A DNA stretch of 64,000 bases from Lithospermum erythrorhizon (Eukaryota; Streptophyta; Magnoliopsida; Boraginales; Boraginaceae), in NCBI GenBank assembly GCA_019722365.1, contig JADFUC010001001.1, forward strand, positions 1 through 64,000. Reading direction: 5' to 3'. A program made the position numbers and the translations under genes. The notes under the pieces were generated by a model. The model was not told the origin of the DNA, made no database searches, and worked only from the letters and a program-made list of their open reading frames with translations. Shown here piece by piece: positions 58,501 through 64,000 of this stretch. The stretch's first letter is position 1. Each line of letters opens with the position of its first letter.

Positions 58501-61500
58501 ATTTAAAGCCCAATGGATCTACTGAGGGCATGACAGCGCCGTTCCCAGTAGCAGCAGATCCGTTTCCCTGCTTTTCGAGTCTTACTTGACTTGAGTTCTG
58601 CGTATTCACGACAAATATAGGGGAACGCGACGGTGTCTAGCGCCACAGTAGAATTAGAAGTTGTAAAACTGATAACATCTACACACTTTAGGCTTGGTGT
58701 TTTATTAAACCACATTTTTCCCTATCTGATTGAATTTCCTACGGGCGACTTTCGATTGACCATGAGTTTGCGATAGTGGCCGGATGTAAATGCGAGAGAC
58801 ACCACGCCTTCTACTGTCTTGCGGCGTTCTGCGTAGAGGCAGCAGCGGTAGAAGCGGAAGACCTCTTGTCGTATCAAAAACTCATTAGCATCGGCAATGG
58901 TTATTTGTTTATGAATCTCGGCGAGGCTTGATCGACGCTTGGCCACTATAGCCTTTGATATACTTAGACATATCGACTCGCGAGATCTCGCTGGTGATAA
59001 AGAACTACAACTTAGGGCTTATACGCATCCCAAGGATCTGCGCGGCTGGCGGATCCGTTACACCAGTCTTGTGATCAGGCTGGTATTTCGGCTGCGGTCG
59101 ATGAGACACGAAAGTTTGATATTTCGTATTATTTCAGCGGTCGCTCGAGGCTTACGATGGAAATGTCGTATACGTGATGCTGCGTCATGCAGGCACGAGC
59201 CGTCACGTCCGAGTAGCGTAAGACAACTGCGTTTAGAGTCCTTCTTATCACATTTCGTATTTCTTCGAGCGTACACGTGATTGTCCCCAGGAGGTCTTAT
59301 AGGAATTTAACATACAAGGCGTGTGATCAGGTGCGACTTGAAGACAACCTTCAACTCACGAGACCCCGCGTCTCAAAATTTGCACCCGTCGTACAACGTG
59401 AGTTGGCCTTAGTTTGAGCGAGTTGAGAATTATGATAGTGGTAGCCGTATTAATTACAAAGTAAGTAAATAAAATAGACTCATTAAACTATCGTACTAAA
59501 AACACTTCTGGAAATAAATTGTAAAGTAAATACTATCTTGAAATCTCACGAAATATATTAGTATAGAGAGACACATTACACTTAATTGACAGCAGCCTTT
59601 CTTTACATTTTGAATCCGGTTATAATAATAGTAGGTTGTCGACAGAAATTATGTAAAACTACGCTAACTCTTGTGTATTCCAGAAATGCTAACTACGGGG
59701 ATCTTCACCCGACATTGTATCTCCAGAAAACGGTTAAGCGTACCAATTAAACCAAAGTGTTACTTGGATTGATGCGTCGAAAGCCAGCAGCGTTAGTGGA
59801 AATCACTTGAGCGTAAGTATCAAGTAAACATTGCTTAACACCCGCCCGTCCGCGGTGTACTTGATTGATGCGATTGATTGCGCCTTTAAAATTGGCTTGA
59901 TCTTTGCTTAAATTTTAATTGGTGAGATTATTATTACTTTGTTTCATTCTTCATGCATCTGTACATGTCAGCAATACATACAGCATGAAAAATAAAACAA
60001 GTAATGCACATTCAAGAGATACGATATGGCCCACTAGAACTTTATTACAGTATTTATCAAATACTAACATAAGTCTAATTCTTGTATGCTTTGTACTTGG
60101 ATCCGTCGAGTCCACTTAAGTATCATGGCAGGTAAATGATCTTGATATCTTCATGACAATATTTACACTCTTAACCCGTCTTAGGCAGAACATGAGCTTG
60201 TGGGTAAAGCAGTAAATAAATAAATACAAGAAATATGACTCGGAAGGTCATTTCTGGCATTCTGATTCGCAGACGAGAAAAATAAATAAATGGGCCATAT
60301 CATATACCTCCATTCCAATCACCCGTTGTTCTGAAATATAGGCACTTTATTAAATCACGTAAATAGACTTAATAAATATTTTAAATGGCGTTGGAAATGC
60401 ATGTTGTAATTATCAAATTAATTAATCCGTGTAATTACACGTATTAAAATTAATTAATATAAACTCGATTATCATACGCATGTCAATTAATAATTATTAC
60501 GATAATTATTAACCGTATACATATTATAGAAAATATTCATGCAAAATATATTCTAAAATACATTAAGTAGTGAAGTTATTCTGTAATTGTTATATAAACT
60601 TTTAAATTAATTTAAAAGATATAATATAAGGAAATTAATTAATTGTAAATCACATGAGTGAAGTACAATTAATTAGTTGATTAAAATGACAAATAATCAA
60701 TAAAAACCGAAATATAACTAGTCCCATAATTTTTAGAAACCAAAATAAGGAATAAATTCGGAATTAGGGTTTTTGAAATTAGGAAAGCGTAGCGTCATGT
60801 TTCGGGGCGGCCAGAGCTATGGAGGCCTACGGTCGACACGCCTCCCCTCGCCTAGGTAGGTCGTCCGACCGTCATTTTGATATAAAATCACCCGATCCGA
60901 CACGGGGCCAGCATGCATGCAGGAGTCGCTTGGTCCCGGTCGGCGGAATTATAGTAATAATACCATATTTAACTCGGTTTTTCAGATTTAATTTAATTCG
61001 TTTGTAAAATCGTTTTGGAGGCTTTAAATTTTTTCAAAATTTATGAAATTCGAACACGTTAAACTTCATAATTTTCTTGAACAAATCCCACTGGTCGTTC
61101 ATTAAAATAAATTTTCATATTTAATTATTAATTAAGCAGGTCGAAATCTCAAAAATTGGTTTGAGGCACTTAGAAAAATCAAAAAAATTATGAAATTTAA
61201 TGGAGATCTTCACGTCTTATCGGGTTCAAGAAAAATTAGGTTTTAATTTTACAAAACTTTTACACGCCCCAAACACGTTTTTACAAAACTGTTTTGAAAC
61301 AAAATCAATTAAATCGTCCTTTTTAATTTATGAAACAAATCCATGTTAACAAAATATGATAATACATCATCATAAACTTGTAACGCTATTGTAAATTAAT
61401 AATCAGAACATGGTGATTTATTCTCCTTCGTATATTTATCAATTAAATATATGAACAAGAATAATCAAATAAAAAATTGATAAAACACAAAACAAGCATA

Positions 61501-61526
61501 AAATAAAATAATGTAAAAGCAACTTT
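58501..61526. other. 5' internal part of copia B (leader and gag region), unresolved
   Basis: By position this should hold gag and the untranslated leader of element B on the minus strand. I could not recognise gag motifs. The stretch 60350-60780 is extremely AT-rich, and 60790-60960 is a GC-rich patch. No host gene seen. Confidence 0.4.
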
Positions 61527-61541
61527 TAATTTGGCTCATGA
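61527..61541 (-). other. primer-binding site of copia element B
   Basis: Minus-strand 'catcatgagccaaatt' next to the right LTR resembles the initiator tRNA-Met site TGGTATCAGAGCCAAATT, with one insertion and a worn 5' end. It fixes the minus orientation of element B. Confidence 0.55.
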
Positions 61542-62553
61542 TGCCGAAGATAATTACTATGGATATATGAGCATAAATACAAATCCATAGTTCGAGGATC
61601 TTTAAAGTGCATACTACGTTATTATTACAAAAACATATAATTAAATATATATGCGAGAGGACTTACGGTCTGTGAGTAAATTCCACCAAATCATGGCTTG
61701 AGTCGCGGCGTGAATTTGACCTTCCACCAACTCCCTTGTTGTAATATCAATCATGATATCTACAGTTAGTCAGCGGGAGGTTGGACCGAGAACTAATCAT
61801 CTTTAGTAAAGCAGATGAACAAAACCCGAGAAAAACTCCAAAATTCTTGGGAGAATTCCCAAGCTGAAAGGGCGGCTACTAGGTTTTTTGGTGAAAAGTT
61901 TTCTGAAACTTATGATAATATAAGGATTTTACAACATAGCAAATTTGGGTTAAAAGCAAAGCCCGATAAGCGACCCGTTAAGAAAATATTAAAACGACTC
62001 GTTAGCTTTCATTAATTTAAGTTAAACAATAATGAGTTCTTTAATGAGTTGAACTATTTAATTAAACTAATTAAATAGTAATGAGTCAATATCAATAATC
62101 TTTGAGTTATCGATAAAATGCTAAAATTACTGAACCCGATTAAATAACTATTTAATTGAGTTACATTTGTTCAATCGATATTCTACATAAGAGTAGCCGA
62201 ACCGCGTAATTGAAATACATTTCTACCGATTATATAGTTCTCTTTAATTTTAAATGCGTGAAATATAATTCCAGCACGTCATTTGTATGTGTGTGACATA
62301 CAGGCTCGGAATAATGGTAAAGTTGTATAATAATAATTGACCAATTACTATTATTATAGCGATTAATAGTAAGATCTAGCAATCGCTCATAACCCACCCA
62401 AATTATAAATTGAGAACCAGCGCTGGTAATATACAATTACTAAGTTGAACACTAAGTTAGAATAATCACGTTTAGCAATGAGAGTAAAATGAATTGATAC
62501 CTTAGGTGGCAGCGAGGCGCTTTAATAAATGGAACGATTCTGTTGATTTCGAC
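61542..62553 (-). repeat. 5' LTR of copia element B
   Basis: Counterpart of 53893-54876 in the same direction, about 1012 bp. It starts with 'tgccgaag' on the plus strand (LTR end CA on the minus strand) and ends at 'gttgatttcgac'. The left LTR has lost the terminal TG. Confidence 0.85.
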
Positions 62554-62558
62554 AATAG

Positions 62559-64000
62559 CAAAAGGGAAGAAGAGTAGAGGTACTCACATACTTGGTGACG
62601 GTTCTCGAAGAGGTTGAAGAGGATGCAGGTGCGGAAGCGGTGAGATTCGGCGTGGGAGTTTCTACGAAGATAGAAAGGATTGTCGTCGGTGAAATTAACA
62701 TTACGGATGTCTTTAAGAAGTTCTCGGGAATTGAGGCTGTGCAAATGAAGATGCATTGAAGGTCGAGGAAAAGATACCCCAGGCGGCGAGAATGTAATGC
62801 CGTTTGGTGATGAGTTCGAGGCTGAAGGAACTGCAGGGAAGGATCTGACCCGGTTGTTTAAGCAATCAAAACTCACAGAGGAGCAGTAATCGGGTGATTG
62901 TTTAAACAATAATTTGAAAGAAGAGCGAATCACGATTTATAGGAGCAAGCTGGCCGATTGATGAGATATATGATGTTTAGAAAGCATAGTGCCAAAGCGA
63001 CATGTTGAGTTGGCGTGAGATATGAGGTAGTCCCGTATCAGCCATTATAAGCGTCACGAGTCTCTACCGACCTTTCGATTTGTTCATAGGTGTGTGGGCA
63101 CAGAACACGATGGCGAATCCCAGCCCGTGAAACAACTATGACAAAACGATATTCCCGCTCACAATGAGTTTGAATAGATTTTTGGTTTGAATTGGCGTTG
63201 TGAGGTGAAATTGTTTAAAGACATTAATTGCATCAGATTTGTATGCAATGAGATAAAACCAAATAAGCGAGGAAAAAATCATCAACCAAAGACAATAAAA
63301 TAACGATATCCGTGAGACAAACTAGGCGAGACCCCATAAATCGAGAGAAAATATTAGTGGGCGGGCAGTGCTTACCGTGTGCAAAGGTAAAGACACTGAG
63401 CAGGTTTACTCGCCCAGGACAAGACTTAGAGGACTACTTGCGGCGGAAATGTAGAACCTAATGGGCCGAGGAGAAATACTACATAGTCCTATCGTTAGGA
63501 TGACTGGCCTATGGTGCCACATTGGCAAGCCAGATGCTAGACTGACCACTTGGCGCTAAGAGCGGGAGTTGCTGAACTCTGTGAAATCGATATAGCCGCT
63601 GATTACTTGTTCGGAATGGGTCGATCATTTTGATCATAAGAACAAAATACGATGAAAAAAATTCAAAATAAGCATTATTATCCTTTACAAAAATTTGAAC
63701 CGAAAGCAAATAACGTTGAGAATTAGGAACATGTAAAATATTCTTTAAACAAAGAGCCCAGAGATGGAGATGGAATAATAGAAGTACTTGTGTGAGTAAT
63801 ATTGATTGTTCTCCATTAATGACACAATAGCGGTAGTCTTATTAACAGGATTTCGGATTATGGAGAAAGGCCGTCGAGGAGTGATGGTGGTGAGATGCGC
63901 CGATTATGCGGAATCCGTAGTAAAATAGGACATATGCGGACCGTTAATGTTATCTGTTAAGTAAATGCGAGCTGTCGGCGTTAGAGTGGACGAATGGAGG
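62559..64000 (-). pseudogene. further copia remnant at the right edge
   Basis: Minus strand at 63500-63740 reads LHVPNSQRYLLSVQIFVKDNNAYFEFF, a good match to the gag-pre-integrase lead 'LHVPN...NLLSVSQF..DN...FEF', followed by YRFHRVQQLPLL and a worn IWHARLGHPS-like block. The region 62560-63300 is unresolved and may include both this element and the right arm of copia A. The window ends inside it. Confidence 0.6.

Larger units (their letters stand above)
53893..62553 (-). mobile_element. full-length copia element B with both LTRs
   Basis: Two long direct repeats of about 1 kb (53893-54876 and 61542-62553) flank decayed copia pol sequence in minus orientation. A PBS-like stretch next to the right LTR sets the direction. 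The flanks carry AATAG at 53891-53895 and 62554-62558, a plausible 5 bp target duplication. Internal coding is heavily frameshifted. The element has inserted into copia A, so it is the younger of the two. Confidence 0.85.

Overview
This window is nuclear DNA from a flowering plant, almost certainly a eudicot. It is AT-rich and has long introns with canonical GT-AG borders, a nuclear tRNA-Asn, plant-specific transcription factors (TCP, R2R3-MYB), a PHO1-type SPX-EXS gene and many Ty1/copia and CACTA remnants. A TIR-NB resistance-gene segment argues against a grass. I cannot name the species.

Layout. 1-5.5 kb: repeat-rich DNA with one unassigned candidate exon. 6.2-8.6 kb: two head-to-tail copies of a ~1.19 kb unit, each carrying an internal ~30 bp minisatellite. 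9.6-13.4 kb (minus): a three-exon resistance-type gene whose first two exons are TNL-like (TIR, part of NB-ARC) and whose third exon is CNL-like (winged helix plus LRR). 13.4-21.5 kb: AT-rich spacer with a PIF/Harbinger ORF1 relic. 21.5 kb: tRNA-Asn(GTT). 23.0-23.6 kb (minus): class I TCP factor. 25.6-26.1 kb (minus): GCK-domain protein. 26.5 kb: broken copy of the 3' end of the PHO1 gene. 29.4-33.2 kb (minus): complete 13-exon PHO1-like gene, with an Au-like SINE just upstream. 36.1-38.3 kb (minus): nuclear gene for mitochondrial ribosomal protein bL32m, whose first intron holds tandem copies of the exon 1 end. 39.3-47.0 kb: a decayed CACTA (En/Spm) element with an LTR inside it. 47.7-50.1 kb (minus): MIXTA-like (subgroup 9) R2R3-MYB gene. 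50.7-64 kb: nested copia elements: a truncated one; a plus-strand LTR-PBS-gag-protease piece; an 8.7 kb minus-strand element inserted into the latter with an apparent 5 bp target duplication (AATAG); and another copia fragment at the right edge.

All the protein genes I can support are on the minus strand, but they are functionally unrelated (immunity, growth and epidermal transcription factors, phosphate export, mitochondrial translation) and form no operon-like system. Exon structures for the resistance gene, PHO1, bL32m and MYB were worked out by eye from splice sites and phase; all four give uninterrupted reading frames across every junction. The most unusual object is the TNL/CNL chimera. 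The repeat regions show many 1-3 bp indels between copies, so both real decay and imperfect consensus sequence should be kept in mind there.
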